Positions 1 through 9,176 of a stretch of DNA of 39,569 nucleotides are shown here, one piece after another. This DNA comes from Flammeovirgaceae bacterium UBA4659. GTDB lineage: Bacteria > Bacteroidota > Bacteroidia > Cytophagales > Cyclobacteriaceae. A program made the position numbers and the translations under genes. The notes beneath the pieces are model-generated. The model ran no database searches and was not told where the DNA came from. It saw only the letters and a program-made list of their open reading frames with translations. Within the stretch, counting starts at the first letter, position 1, and each line of letters begins with the position of its first letter. The stretch covers positions 1 to 39,569 of the forward strand of contig DHLV01000146.1 of NCBI GenBank assembly GCA_002405445.1, written 5' to 3'.

Positions 1-300
1 TTGGAGTCTATCCGCGACAGCATGGAAAGAAAACAATTGGAGAAAACGCTTGAAGCTACGCGGAAGCAAGTGATCGAGATTTCACTGGGACAGGTTGATA
101 CATTCGCAGGAAACATGCTACAAGTACAAAACCAAAAAGGGCAGCGCTTGATGGTGATGTCTAGCCAGGCATTTCAATCGCTTACCACCATGCAAGTGCA
201 AAAGCTAACCCTGCAAAACAAAATCATCCACTCGCTACTCTACACGATTGAGCGCCACGGTGGCGGAAGTGCAAGATGTATGATGGCGGAGGTTTTCTAA
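1..300 (+). CDS. ctlX: C-terminal part of CtlX-type amidinotransferase / arginine-deiminase-like hydrolase (5' partial)
   Basis: The frame is open from the first base, so the true start lies left of the window; the leading TTG is probably not a start codon. The visible 99 residues end in GGGSARCMMAEVF. This matches the C-terminal catalytic-cysteine motif (GGGSxRCM) of the arginine deiminase / dimethylarginine hydrolase / amidinotransferase fold; the nucleophile would be Cys93 of the visible part. The preceding stretch (FAGNMLQV, MSSQAF) resembles the family that NCBI names citrulline-utilization hydrolase CtlX, which acts on guanidino or ureido compounds in the cytoplasm. Its stop codon overlaps the stop of the opposite-strand tamL by a few bases (tail to tail). 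The superfamily is fairly secure. The exact substrate is inferred from family memory only. Confidence 0.7.
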   Translation: MESIRDSMERKQLEKTLEATRKQVIEISLGQVDTFAGNMLQVQNQKGQRLMVMSSQAFQSLTTMQVQKLTLQNKIIHSLLYTIERHGGGSARCMMAEVF

Positions 301-2723
301 AAAGGATACCCAATCCCAATATTGTAAATCACCGGCTCGCGGTCTAGGCCATAAGGCCCGCCAAATGCAGCCCGATTCAGCACCCAGCGCTGGCCAACGG
401 GCCGCGCGGGATCCCATGCTTTGATGCCCACATCCAACCGCAAAATTAAGAATGAAAAATCAAACCGAATACCGAAGCCTGTGCCCACGGCAAACTCTTC
501 ATAGAAGTTGCTCCAGTTAAACTGCGCCTCTGCCTTTGAGGTAGTCCTCAGCGACCATACGTTTCCGGCATCAACAAACAAGGCGTAGTTGATAAAGCCG
601 ATCAACTTCTGCCGCCACTCCATGCTTCCTTCAATCAGCAAATCGCCCGGCTTTTCAAAACGGTAATCGAAGTATCCGTTCGAGGCTGGGTTCTCGCTCA
701 ACTGCGGTGGTTCAGAGCCTACACCCAACCTGCGTGGCCGCCACGCACGCACCGAGTTGCTACCACCTGCAAAAAAGTTCTTTTCGTACGGCAACACGCG
801 GTTGGCACTATAAGCATAGCCCACGCCCGTATTAATGCGCCAGGCAAATGATGTTTTCTTATTGATCACGATGTTTTTACGGAAATCGACATTGAACCGA
901 AGGTATTGAAATGGTTGCAGCCCTTGGTCGATAATGAATTGTGGAGTGAAAAAATTTAAAATAGTGCCGCCACTTTCCAATGTGGTGCGCAACAGGCTTG
1001 AGCTTTTTTGCGAACTGCCATAGTTGTTGTTCCGAGTAAACGAAAAAATCATGCTTCCTACAAAGGCAGGGTCAAAGGCATTTTTTAGATTGTTGCCTTG
1101 TTTTTGCAATCGCACCAGCAAAGAATCAAAGCTTGAGTTGACCGAAGATCTGATGATGCTCAAGTTGGTGGGCGAGAAGGTAAACTGAGACTTTTGGTTG
1201 ATATCCCATGAAAAAGTGGCGGCTACAGTTGTGATTCTTCGTTGGTATTCCGGGCGATCAGTATAGGTGTATCCTGCCGACAAGCGTGTTCGCGGATTGT
1301 ACCTGGCATACCTGAAGGAAGCCGCACGACTAAACGGAAATAGAAATTGCGGAAAGCCAATTGCACCGTTAATGCTCCCCTCGGTACTTTGGTAAAAGTT
1401 TCCAACTTCGGTGGCGGAAGCGACACCCTCAAACCCAAAGCGGCCGCTCAACTCCAAAATCTCTAACCCCCCAAAAAGATTTCGTTTCTTCAAGCTTGTG
1501 CTGATGTACGGGCCCGGAAACCCTTGGGTCACCGTTACACCAGCTTCGTTCGACCACGAATACTTGTCCAGTGCACTTAAAAAAAAGTTTGCCACCATCT
1601 TGCCACGGAATGCAGCCGTATCGTAGTTCACGTTTACAAACTTAAAGATGTCAAGGTTGGCAAGCTGTCGCTGCGTGTTGATGGTTTTGGTGCGACTGTA
1701 TAAACTATCCTGCTTGATGAATACCCGTTGTGCCAAAATCTTTTTGTTGTATTCAGGAAAAAAGTAACTGAACGTCATACTCTCATAGCGCTCCGCCTTG
1801 CGTTTAAGCTTACCGGTAAATTTGCGGCCCACGTCTGTGGTGATGCTCACCGAATCCACATGGTATTGCCGGTGTTGATTGGTGCGCGTGGGATTCAGTA
1901 TTTCCATTCTCAACAGAATCTTATGGTCTTTGCGCGAAGTGGTGTCCACCTGAAAGTCGATATACTGCCGTGAGAAAGCGAAATAGCCGTTATCCTTGAG
2001 CAGATAGTCGATCCGCTCCCGTTCTTTGGTGAGTTTGTCTTGACTAAACTGGTCGCCTTCTGCCACTAGGCTTGTGCTTTCCTTTACCATGCTTGCCACT
2101 CGTTCGTCAGGTATGCTGAACGCGATGGTATCGATAAAGTAAGGCCGATCAGGCATCGCAGAATAGCGGATGGTGACCTTTCGATTTCGTTCGGTGGTGC
2201 TGGCCGTTACTTTTCCGCGGAAGTACCCGTTAATGAACAGGTAGTTGTTCATCTTCTCCAGGCTTTGCGTCAACTTTACAGAGTCAAAAACAGCCAGCGG
2301 CTCGCCCCATTGCATGAACAAATTCCCGTTTTCAATCTTTTTGTCGAGAGCGTCTGTCTTTTTCCTTTTTTTGAATTGCAGCGAACTGATCTTTCGCGGG
2401 TCTGTCGCTTGGGCGATTTGCTGTTCATATTGCGCTTCAATTTTTGCGCGCTTTTCAATGAACTTTTGTTTTGAGTGGTTGATAAACCGATTTTCACCGA
2501 TGTGGTACATCCAAACAAGCAAATTAATATTCAGCCACAAGAATTTTTTGTTCGGCTTTTGTACGGGTAGGTCGGCCAGGTTACTTTTGTTAAAACTCTT
2601 TGGCGCTTCGATAATCTGTTTGTCGAGCATCTTTTGATCTTGGCGCAAGTATTGGGTGCCGAGGCAGCCGCTGAGTGACGAAACAAGTACCACGTAGGCT
2701 AGTATGCGCAGGCTACGCTTCAC
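297..2723 (-). CDS. tamL: TamL-type translocation and assembly module lipoprotein (Omp85/BamA superfamily)
   Basis: The product is an outer-membrane Omp85-family protein of about 808 residues. It has a lipoprotein signal ending in LSGC (lipidated Cys20), POTRA-like segments in roughly residues 150-400, and a C-terminal 16-strand-type barrel (surface antigen D15) ending in the terminal aromatic GIGYPF. In Bacteroidota such lipid-anchored TamA-like proteins are called TamL and are thought to work with TamB in outer-membrane protein insertion. I chose the GTG at 2723 because it places KRSLR just before the hydrophobic segment and leaves 43 bases to the divergent methyltransferase gene. An ATG at 2795 is in frame but would overlap that gene. 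No tamB gene is next to it in this window. Confidence 0.85.
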   Translation of the reverse strand: MKRSLRILAYVVLVSSLSGCLGTQYLRQDQKMLDKQIIEAPKSFNKSNLADLPVQKPNKKFLWLNINLLVWMYHIGENRFINHSKQKFIEKRAKIEAQYEQQIAQATDPRKISSLQFKKRKKTDALDKKIENGNLFMQWGEPLAVFDSVKLTQSLEKMNNYLFINGYFRGKVTASTTERNRKVTIRYSAMPDRPYFIDTIAFSIPDERVASMVKESTSLVAEGDQFSQDKLTKERERIDYLLKDNGYFAFSRQYIDFQVDTTSRKDHKILLRMEILNPTRTNQHRQYHVDSVSITTDVGRKFTGKLKRKAERYESMTFSYFFPEYNKKILAQRVFIKQDSLYSRTKTINTQRQLANLDIFKFVNVNYDTAAFRGKMVANFFLSALDKYSWSNEAGVTVTQGFPGPYISTSLKKRNLFGGLEILELSGRFGFEGVASATEVGNFYQSTEGSINGAIGFPQFLFPFSRAASFRYARYNPRTRLSAGYTYTDRPEYQRRITTVAATFSWDINQKSQFTFSPTNLSIIRSSVNSSFDSLLVRLQKQGNNLKNAFDPAFVGSMIFSFTRNNNYGSSQKSSSLLRTTLESGGTILNFFTPQFIIDQGLQPFQYLRFNVDFRKNIVINKKTSFAWRINTGVGYAYSANRVLPYEKNFFAGGSNSVRAWRPRRLGVGSEPPQLSENPASNGYFDYRFEKPGDLLIEGSMEWRQKLIGFINYALFVDAGNVWSLRTTSKAEAQFNWSNFYEEFAVGTGFGIRFDFSFLILRLDVGIKAWDPARPVGQRWVLNRAAFGGPYGLDREPVIYNIGIGYPF

Positions 2724-2766
2724 GCAACCAAACAAATTGTTAAAGAAAAAAGAAATAGTCACGCCT

Positions 2767-3501
2767 ATGATCTCCAAAGCAAAAGTCAAGTTCATCAAAT
2801 CTTTGCAATTAAAGAAATACCGAAACGAGGAGCAAAGTTTTGTCGTAGAAGGTGCGAAGAGCGTGGCGGAGTTGCTGCGCTCGGATTTTGAGGTGCAGTG
2901 GCTTGCGGGCACAGCCGTTTTTTTGGCTGCACACCAGCAGTTATTGGCCAAGCGAAACATTGAGGTGGCAGAAACTTCAGCGAGCCATCTGTCCCTGATC
3001 GGCACGCTTCAAACCAATGATGGGGCGGTTGCTATTGCGTCAATGCGTTCGAACTTACCGATTTCGGTAAACGATGAGTATGGTTTGGTGCTTGATGACA
3101 TTCGTGACCCGGGCAATCTGGGGACGATCATCCGCACTGCTGATTGGTATGGTATTCGAAAAATTATTGCGTCAGAAGAGACAACGGATTTTTACAGTCC
3201 AAAGGTGATTCAGGCTACAATGGGGTCTTTTTGCAGGGTGCATGTTTTCTATACTTCTTTGCAACAGTATTTGAGTAAAACCGTGCTTCCTGTGTACGGT
3301 GCTTTTCTAGAAGGTGCAGACGTACACCACTTTAAATTTTCTCAGTCAGGGCTGTTGGTGATAGGCAATGAGGCGCAAGGGATCTCAAAGTCTGTGGAGC
3401 AGAAGGTTACCCAAAAAATTACAATACCGAGAAGGGGCGGGGCGGAATCGCTGAATGCTTCGGTAGCCACTGCGATTATTCTTGACAATATCTTTCGTTG
3501 A
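2767..3501 (+). CDS. TrmH/SpoU-family RNA 2'-O-ribose methyltransferase
   Basis: A 244-residue SPOUT-class enzyme that uses S-adenosylmethionine to methylate a ribose 2'-OH in rRNA or tRNA. All three SpoU motifs are visible: motif 1 around residues 110-129 (DDIRDPGNLGTIIRTADW), motif 2 around 197-206 (LVIGNEAQGI) and motif 3 around 220-237 (IPRRGGAESLNASVATAI). The N-terminal part (residues 1-95, with FVVEGAKSVAEL) is the RNA-binding SpoU substrate-binding domain. The ATG at 2767 is preferred over an in-frame upstream ATG at 2704, because the protein proper begins MISKAKVKFIKSL as in the family and the longer form would run into tamL. The exact nucleotide target cannot be read from sequence. 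Confidence 0.9.
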   Translation: MISKAKVKFIKSLQLKKYRNEEQSFVVEGAKSVAELLRSDFEVQWLAGTAVFLAAHQQLLAKRNIEVAETSASHLSLIGTLQTNDGAVAIASMRSNLPISVNDEYGLVLDDIRDPGNLGTIIRTADWYGIRKIIASEETTDFYSPKVIQATMGSFCRVHVFYTSLQQYLSKTVLPVYGAFLEGADVHHFKFSQSGLLVIGNEAQGISKSVEQKVTQKITIPRRGGAESLNASVATAIILDNIFR

Positions 3502-3516
3502 GGCTTGCAGGCATGT

Positions 3517-4305
3517 TTAGAAAAATCCTTTGCTCTGTTTGCTCGCCTCTTCTGATAGCTTTTCCGCTTCGGCTTTGCCAAGATAATGGTCAATCAGGTA
3601 ATGGCCTAGGTAAATGACAGGTGTCAGTAAAATGGCCACAGCGAATTTATACAAGTAGTTGGTCAGCCCAATGGCAATAATTTGCCCTGCGGAGAACGTG
3701 CCGACAAACGCAATGTACAGCACCACAAAACTGTCGATGAACTGCGAGACCAACGTTGAGCCGGTTGCCCGCAACCATAACATTTTTGTTCCTGTAATTG
3801 CTTTCAGTTTTTGAAATACAAATACATCAATCAATTGCCCGATCAAAAAGGCTGTTAGTGATGCGATGATGATGCGCTGCCCTTGACCCAGAATTTTATT
3901 GAAAGCAAAATCCATGTTGAAATAATTGCCCGATGCGTCTTTGTTGTTGGCCTCCAACCACCATTCTGCAGGCGGTAACTTCATTGTGAGGAAGATGACC
4001 ACAAAGGAATAACCAATAAACAAAGCTGCCAGATAACTGATGCGTTTGACACCAGGCTTGCCGAAGTACTCGTTAATCAAATCGGAAGTAACAAATACCA
4101 CCGGCCAGATGACAGCCCCTGCCGTAAGATTGAAGTCCATCGTAAAACCAAGAATGTTGAGGTCGGCCGGGGCAAGGCCGAGCGTACTTTCTCCTGAAAA
4201 TATTTTCACCCCAATCAGTTCGGCTATGATGGCATTTGTAAGGAAGATGCCAGCCAGCACGACAAAGAGCGTGTTCTTTTTCTGTTCAAGCGTGGGATGG
4301 GCCAT
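3517..4305 (-). CDS. yhhQ: Queuosine precursor transporter (YhhQ / DUF165, VUT family)
   Basis: A polytopic inner-membrane protein of 262 residues with about six hydrophobic segments. It carries the family signature regions PVVFVTSDLINEYFG (middle N-terminal) and GSTLVSQFIDSFVVLYIAF (residues about 180-200). YhhQ proteins take up queuosine precursors such as preQ0 or preQ1 for tRNA modification. The gene lies 6 bases after rnz on the same strand, so it is probably the last gene of the purC-STAS-rnz-yhhQ cluster. The link to tRNA biology fits its neighbour rnz, a tRNA 3'-end processing nuclease. The family assignment is strong; the choice of substrate among queuosine precursors is not visible. 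Confidence 0.88.
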   Translation of the reverse strand: MAHPTLEQKKNTLFVVLAGIFLTNAIIAELIGVKIFSGESTLGLAPADLNILGFTMDFNLTAGAVIWPVVFVTSDLINEYFGKPGVKRISYLAALFIGYSFVVIFLTMKLPPAEWWLEANNKDASGNYFNMDFAFNKILGQGQRIIIASLTAFLIGQLIDVFVFQKLKAITGTKMLWLRATGSTLVSQFIDSFVVLYIAFVGTFSAGQIIAIGLTNYLYKFAVAILLTPVIYLGHYLIDHYLGKAEAEKLSEEASKQSKGFF

Positions 4306-4311
4306 ATCGGT

Positions 4312-5253
4312 TTAGGCTACAAGGTGCGTGGTTTCGCCTTCAATTGCAAGCACAGTGTTTTCAAATTCTGCCTGTGCTTCCGTTAGCATGTCGTTCAGTT
4401 CGCGGTAGCGTGCAGAGAAATGGCCAAGCATCAATTTTTTTGCACCACAGAGATTTGCCATTGCTGCTGCCTGCCGCGCGGTGCTGTGTTTCGTCTCCAA
4501 CGCTTTGTCCTGGTCCGTTTCCAAAAAAGTCGATTCGTGATAAAGCAAGTCGATTCCTTTGATCTGCTCTACCATCGCTTCGTTCCACATGGTATCAGAG
4601 CAATACGCATAGCTCCGGCTGGGCTTGGGTGGCAGCGTGTAATCTGCACTCCTATAAACTACGCGTCCTGTTTCGTCTGTCACATCAACGCCTTGTTTAA
4701 GCAAAGCGATGTGCTGCAATAGCATACCATCCTGTAGTTTCGTTTTGTTCAGGTTCAGCATTTTATGCTTTTCGCGAAAGAGAAAGCCCGCGCAGGGCAA
4801 CTTATGGTTCAGGGGAATGGTCTCCACCTTTACCACCTCATCGTCCAGCAAAATAACCTCCTCTGTAGGCTCAAACGGATGAAAGTGTATGTTGAAGTTG
4901 AGCACCGATTTTGAATACTTGAGTTGCAGCAGAATTATTTCTTGCAAACCAAAAGGCGCATACAAATGCAAATCATACGTTCTTTTGTTGAGGTGCATCG
5001 AAAAAAGCAGGCCCATTAAACCAAGGTAGTGATCGCCATGTAAGTGACTAATGAAAATGTGACTGATTTTCGATTGGGGCACGTCAAAGCGTTGCATCTG
5101 CATTTGCGCACCTTCACCGCAATCAATCAAAATGTGCCTGTTGTGGATATTTAAGTATTGGCAAGAAGTGAACCGACCCAACGCTGGTGCAGCCGCACTA
5201 GAACCTAAAATCGTTAGGGAGAAATTGCTCAAGACGTTGATTCGTTGATTCAT
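4312..5253 (-). CDS. rnz: Ribonuclease Z (tRNA 3'-processing endoribonuclease)
   Basis: A metallo-beta-lactamase-fold nuclease of 313 residues that removes the 3' trailer from tRNA precursors. The zinc motif HLHGDH is at residues 70-75. Further metal ligands are seen in LNHKLPCAGF, in YCSDTMW and in the C-terminal LGHFSARY segment. The HEST motif (residues about 240-243) and the long insertion after HLHGDH (flexible arm or exosite) are as in bacterial RNase Z. The start is uncertain: the ATG at 5253 lies inside a short TTGATTCG repeat, so residues 1-8 (MNQRINVL) are repeat-encoded. A TTG at 5232, just before NFSLTILGSSAA, is a possible alternative. It is 59 bases downstream of the STAS gene. 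Confidence 0.93.
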   Translation of the reverse strand: MNQRINVLSNFSLTILGSSAAAPALGRFTSCQYLNIHNRHILIDCGEGAQMQMQRFDVPQSKISHIFISHLHGDHYLGLMGLLFSMHLNKRTYDLHLYAPFGLQEIILLQLKYSKSVLNFNIHFHPFEPTEEVILLDDEVVKVETIPLNHKLPCAGFLFREKHKMLNLNKTKLQDGMLLQHIALLKQGVDVTDETGRVVYRSADYTLPPKPSRSYAYCSDTMWNEAMVEQIKGIDLLYHESTFLETDQDKALETKHSTARQAAAMANLCGAKKLMLGHFSARYRELNDMLTEAQAEFENTVLAIEGETTHLVA

Positions 5254-5276
5254 TGATTCGTTAATTCGTTGATAGG
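5237..5276. repeat. Short imperfect tandem repeat of TTGATTCG type
   Basis: Between rnz and the STAS gene the + strand shows four to five imperfect copies of a TTGATTCG/TTAATTCG/TTGATTCA unit in a row. They are followed by two copies of a TCACCGAATTA-like unit (about 5280-5305). The repeat covers the annotated start codon of rnz. Low-complexity runs of this kind are common between genes in Bacteroidota and I see no coding role. It may mark slippage. Confidence 0.6.
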
Positions 5277-5312
5277 TTCATCACCGAATTAGGGAATCAC
5301 CGAATTATCAAA

Positions 5313-5687
5313 TTATTCTTCGCTCTTCATGTCTTTTTCTATTTCGTGCATGAAAACCGCATCGATACCCTCGTCCACCGTGGGCAATATGTTGAGTACA
5401 CTATCCAACTGCGAAATTCTGATCAGCTTCATTGTGTGGTCTGACAGACAAGTCAAAACGAAAATGCCACCCTCTTCCTGCATTATGCGGTTGCCCACTA
5501 ACAAGGCACTCAGTCCCGATGAATCAGTGTATTTTACTTCAGAAAGATCAAGGATGATATTGCGCACGCCCTCCGCATGCAGGGTTACCATTTCAGACTT
5601 CAGTTTTGGCGCTGCGGTGGAATCGAGTTTTTCTTCGTGCAAACGAATCAATGTGTACTTTTCCTGCTTGTCGATGGTGTATTTCAT
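5313..5687 (-). CDS. STAS-domain anti-sigma factor antagonist (SpoIIAA-like)
   Basis: A 124-residue single STAS domain. The motif LDLSEVKYTDSSGLSALL (residues 47-63) carries the phosphorylatable serine of the DSSG signature, Ser57. Proteins of this type are switched by phosphorylation by a serine kinase of the RsbW/SpoIIAB type and bind or release that kinase, thereby controlling a sigma factor or another partner switch. No kinase or phosphatase gene is nearby, so the partner is unknown. The gene sits between purC (51 bases upstream) and rnz on the same strand and is probably co-transcribed with them. Length and fold match the family. The role in this organism is inference. Confidence 0.88.
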   Translation of the reverse strand: MKYTIDKQEKYTLIRLHEEKLDSTAAPKLKSEMVTLHAEGVRNIILDLSEVKYTDSSGLSALLVGNRIMQEEGGIFVLTCLSDHTMKLIRISQLDSVLNILPTVDEGIDAVFMHEIEKDMKSEE

Positions 5688-5738
5688 TTGTTGGGAATAA
5701 GTATTTCGGTGAACAGAAATTGGTTATCAATGCGGGCG

Positions 5739-6674
5739 CTAAGTTAGTGATTTCATAATACTTTGCTCAATTCTTAGCTCAATAGTCTCATCGTCAACCG
5801 GGGCCAGTTGCTCACCAATCATTTGTTGGTATAATTCGCGATAGCGGTGCGAGATGCCTTCGACTATCTCATCTGTCATGTCGGGCACATGCTGGCCCTC
5901 TTTTCCCTGAAATCCGTTTTCGATCAACCACTGCCGCACAAACTCTTTTGACAACTGCTTTTGAGGTTCGCCCCGCTGCTGGCGCGCTTCGTAGCCCTCG
6001 CGGTAAAAGTAGCGCGATGAATCAGGCGTGTGTACTTCGTCAATCAGGTGAATCTTGCCGTTGTGTTTTCCAAACTCGTATTTCGTATCCACCAAAATTA
6101 AACCCCGTTTTGCCGCCAATTGTGTGCCCTTTGTGTAGAGTTTGTAGGTGTAGTCTTCGAGGGTTCGATAATCGCTTTCAGTAACCAGGCCTCTTTTTAG
6201 AATCTCATCTCCCGAAATGTCCTCATCATGCCCCACATGGGCCTTGGTAGTTGGGGTAATGATGGGGTGTGGCAGGGGATCATTTTCTCTCAGCCCTTCC
6301 GGCAAAGGCACGCCACACAATAATCTCTTTCCGGCTTTGTATTCACGGGCCGCATGGCCTGCCAAATAGCCGCGCACCACCATTTCAACGGCAAAAGGCT
6401 CACACTTTAAGCCAACGGTTACATTTGGGTCAGGTGTGCTCAGCACCCAGTTTGGCACAATCTCTTTGGTTTCGGCTAAGTTATGAGCGGCTATCTGGTT
6501 GAGGATTCGCCCCTTGTCAGGTATGCCTCTGGGTAACACAACATCGAAAGCAGAGATGCGGTCGGTGGCTACCATGGCCATCGTATCCCCAAAAAAGTAG
6601 ACGTCTCGTACTTTGCCCCTGTAAAAACCGGTTTGTCCCTTAAAGTGGAAGTGCGTTTCTTTGATTGCGTGCAT
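5739..6674 (-). CDS. purC: Phosphoribosylaminoimidazole-succinocarboxamide synthase (SAICAR synthetase)
   Basis: A 311-residue enzyme of purine biosynthesis. It uses ATP to join aspartate to carboxyaminoimidazole ribonucleotide (CAIR), giving SAICAR, in the cytoplasm. Typical features are [10 protein letters not shown] near residue 18, [18 protein letters not shown] near 40-57, and [12 protein letters not shown] near 97-108. [11 protein letters not shown] (about residues 191-201) and [12 protein letters not shown] (about 212-223) are also clear. The length (about 310) is that of the longer Bacteroidota/eukaryote-like form, not the ~237-residue E. coli form. The ATG at 6674 gives a normal N-terminus. 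It is the promoter-proximal gene of a leftward cluster with the STAS gene, rnz and yhhQ. Confidence 0.95.
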   Translation of the reverse strand: MHAIKETHFHFKGQTGFYRGKVRDVYFFGDTMAMVATDRISAFDVVLPRGIPDKGRILNQIAAHNLAETKEIVPNWVLSTPDPNVTVGLKCEPFAVEMVVRGYLAGHAAREYKAGKRLLCGVPLPEGLRENDPLPHPIITPTTKAHVGHDEDISGDEILKRGLVTESDYRTLEDYTYKLYTKGTQLAAKRGLILVDTKYEFGKHNGKIHLIDEVHTPDSSRYFYREGYEARQQRGEPQKQLSKEFVRQWLIENGFQGKEGQHVPDMTDEIVEGISHRYRELYQQMIGEQLAPVDDETIELRIEQSIMKSLT

Positions 6675-6724
6675 AAGCGGGCAGCAAAATAGCGATTCAG
6701 CCCGCGAAAATAAATGGTTCGCGA

Positions 6725-7852
6725 ATGAAATATTGGTTTATCGGGTTATTCGTGCTTTGGATGTCAGTGCAGGCTGCCTTCTTGCTACTAAAGGGGGTGA
6801 ATCTTCCGGTGGATTCAGCCAGGTACCTGGCCGGAGCTGAAGGGTTACTTGCCGGGCGGATGCCTGAGGGGCCGGACGTCTGGTACACATCATACATGGC
6901 TTTTCTGGCTTCCGTTTTTTTCCTCGGAGGCACAGAAAGCACAGCGATAGCCATTCAAATCATTTTTTCAGGCTTGGCCGCTTATTGCGTCTATTCAATT
7001 GCCGTTTTTGTTTTTGCTGACAGACACGCTGGCGTGGTGTCGGTCATCTTATTTTTACTGTGGCTCAAAATTCATGAATGGAACGTGATCCTATATACGG
7101 AATCGCTTTTCACCAGTTTCGTCATCATTTCATTCGCCTGTGTCATTCATTCAAGCCGCTGGTGGCATCATGCTTTTGTTTTAGTCTTGGTTTTCTTTAC
7201 GATTTTTATTCGGCCCAACGGCTTTGCATTTTTGATCGGGTTTTTGGCTTACTATGTTTCATCAATAAGGCGAGAAAGATCGAATTTGGCCTCCCTGCTG
7301 GTGATGGCCGGTGTTGGGGCGATGGTGTGGCTTATGGCGCTGGTTCAGGGATTTGATGTAATCGACAGTTACCGAAAGGCGGAGATAATTTACCCCAACA
7401 TGACGTTGGGGATGAGTGCGCCCGCAGACTTGTATGTGCCCGTTGCTGACCATTCTTTTTTTTACCGATTGATTGAATTTGCCATTCATAATCCGGTTTA
7501 TTTCTTTAAGATAACTCTTGTCAAACTATTGTTGTTCTGGGCTAACATCAAGCCATACTATTCGATCACCCATGTAGCTGCGATTGTCATGGTGCTCTAC
7601 CCGATGTATTTTTTTGCCATCAATGGTTTATACCGGTTAAGGTGCATGCAAAGCACTAAACATTTTGTGCTTGCATTTGTCTCTGCTCAATCTGCCCTTG
7701 TCGCCCTTACAACTGAGAATTGGGATGGGCGCTTTTTGATACCATTGCTGCCATTTATTTGTATCATGGCAGCGGGTAGCATTGTCCGATGTTTCCATTT
7801 ATATCGCACGAAACAATCCTTGCCATTTGCTAGTTCCGAGTTATCAGACTAA
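6725..7852 (+). CDS. Polytopic membrane protein, GT-C / ArnT-like glycosyltransferase candidate
   Basis: A 375-residue protein that is nearly all membrane segments (about 9-10 hydrophobic stretches). After the first segment comes an extracytoplasmic loop with an acidic residue, [11 protein letters not shown] (Asp30). Further on are TES after the fourth segment and [17 protein letters not shown]. This layout resembles GT-C glycosyltransferases (PMT/ArnT-like), in which an acidic residue in loop 1 is catalytic and a polyprenyl-phosphate sugar is the donor. I cannot name a family member. It is only 12 bases upstream of the POT transporter gene, so the two are probably co-transcribed. It is divergent from purC with a 50-base gap. 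The membrane protein call is sure; the glycosyltransferase role is a guess. Confidence 0.6.
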   Translation: MKYWFIGLFVLWMSVQAAFLLLKGVNLPVDSARYLAGAEGLLAGRMPEGPDVWYTSYMAFLASVFFLGGTESTAIAIQIIFSGLAAYCVYSIAVFVFADRHAGVVSVILFLLWLKIHEWNVILYTESLFTSFVIISFACVIHSSRWWHHAFVLVLVFFTIFIRPNGFAFLIGFLAYYVSSIRRERSNLASLLVMAGVGAMVWLMALVQGFDVIDSYRKAEIIYPNMTLGMSAPADLYVPVADHSFFYRLIEFAIHNPVYFFKITLVKLLLFWANIKPYYSITHVAAIVMVLYPMYFFAINGLYRLRCMQSTKHFVLAFVSAQSALVALTTENWDGRFLIPLLPFICIMAAGSIVRCFHLYRTKQSLPFASSELSD

Positions 7853-7864
7853 TTTGTTCCGTCA

Positions 7865-9130
7865 ATGGTACCTTTCGTCAATTCAAAAGTGAGAGCCCAC
7901 GTTGCCCGATTCTTCAATGGGTTTACCAACACATTCTGGGTTGCCAACACCCTTGAGCTTTTCGAACGTTTAGCGTATTACGGCTCCAAGGCTGTGCTCG
8001 CGGTTTTTATCGCTGAAAAGGTAGGTTTACAAAGTGAAGCCGGCTTTCTGGCGGGGCTCTTCAATACATTTCTCTATTCGCTGCCGATTGTGGCCGGAGT
8101 ATTTGTTGACAAGTACGGATTCAAACGGACATTGATGGCATGCTTTGCCATTTTTTGTGTAGGGTATTTTTCGATTGGCGTGGCAGGCATGGGATGGGGC
8201 ATAGAAAATTACCTTGACAAGAAGATGTACCTCATCGCAGCGTTGGCGCTGACGGCTGTGGGCGGCTCGTTAATTAAGCCCTGTGTGGTGGGCACTGTGG
8301 CTGTTACTTCAAAACCTGATTCGCGCGCGTTGGGCTTTTCGATTTATTATACCCTTGTCAATTTAGGCGGTGCCATCGGACCCATTTTGGCTTACTACAT
8401 CCGCACCGATTTGGGTATCGAATTTGTGCTGATGATGTCATCACTCACTTCGCTCTTATTGTTTTTTGGTGCTTGGTTTTTTTATCGAGAGCCAGCCGAA
8501 TCAGAAGCAAGGGAGAAGAAAACATTTGCCAAAGTGATGAGTGAGATGGTGTTGGTTTTTGGCAATGTTAAGTTCATGTCGTTTCTCATCATATTCTCTG
8601 GGTTTTGGATGATGTTCTGGCAAATCTTTTATTCTTTTCCTTTCTATGTGAAAGATGTACTGCATTACGAGGCTTTTGAGTTTCTGGAAACGGTAGATGC
8701 CTGGACGATTATTGTGATGACCATTCCCATCACGGCATTGGTGCGCAAGTGGAAACCGATCACTGCCATGATTGTGGGCGTTACCATCGCGAGCCTTTCG
8801 TGGATCATCATTGGTGCCGGTGGTACTACCTTCGCGGCAATTGCCGGCATGGCTGTGTTCGCTATTGGTGAGGCTACACAAGCACCACGTTTTTACGAGT
8901 ACGTCAGTTCAATTGCCCCCAAAGACCAAGTGGGCACCTTTATGGGTTTTGCTTTTTTGCCTATCGCCATAGGCTCGTTTACGGCAGGCATTATAGCCGA
9001 CTGGTTGCGATCATCTTATTTGCAATCCAATCCTGCAATGATGTGGTACACCCTGTCGGGGATTGGATTATCAACAACTTTCTTATTGACTATTTATAAC
9101 TCCATAGTTTCAAAAAGCATCAAAGACTGA
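7865..9130 (+). CDS. POT/PTR-family proton-coupled peptide transporter (MFS)
   Basis: A 421-residue major-facilitator protein with about 12 membrane segments. Near the N-terminus it carries the ExxER signature of proton-dependent oligopeptide transporters as ELFERLAYYG (Glu31, Glu34, Arg35). VDKYGFKRT (about residues 85-93) fits the MFS loop 2-3 motif. GFSIYYTLVNLGGAIGP (about residues 158-174) fits the POT region around helix 5. Such transporters import di- and tripeptides with protons across the inner membrane. It is somewhat shorter than the usual ~450-500 residues. It lies between a GT-C-like gene and an OPT peptide transporter, pointing to peptide uptake as the theme. Confidence 0.8.
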   Translation: MVPFVNSKVRAHVARFFNGFTNTFWVANTLELFERLAYYGSKAVLAVFIAEKVGLQSEAGFLAGLFNTFLYSLPIVAGVFVDKYGFKRTLMACFAIFCVGYFSIGVAGMGWGIENYLDKKMYLIAALALTAVGGSLIKPCVVGTVAVTSKPDSRALGFSIYYTLVNLGGAIGPILAYYIRTDLGIEFVLMMSSLTSLLLFFGAWFFYREPAESEAREKKTFAKVMSEMVLVFGNVKFMSFLIIFSGFWMMFWQIFYSFPFYVKDVLHYEAFEFLETVDAWTIIVMTIPITALVRKWKPITAMIVGVTIASLSWIIIGAGGTTFAAIAGMAVFAIGEATQAPRFYEYVSSIAPKDQVGTFMGFAFLPIAIGSFTAGIIADWLRSSYLQSNPAMMWYTLSGIGLSTTFLLTIYNSIVSKSIKD

Positions 9131-9176
9131 TTTTTAAAATTACAACCTCAATTCTCAATCTTTATACCTCTACAAG

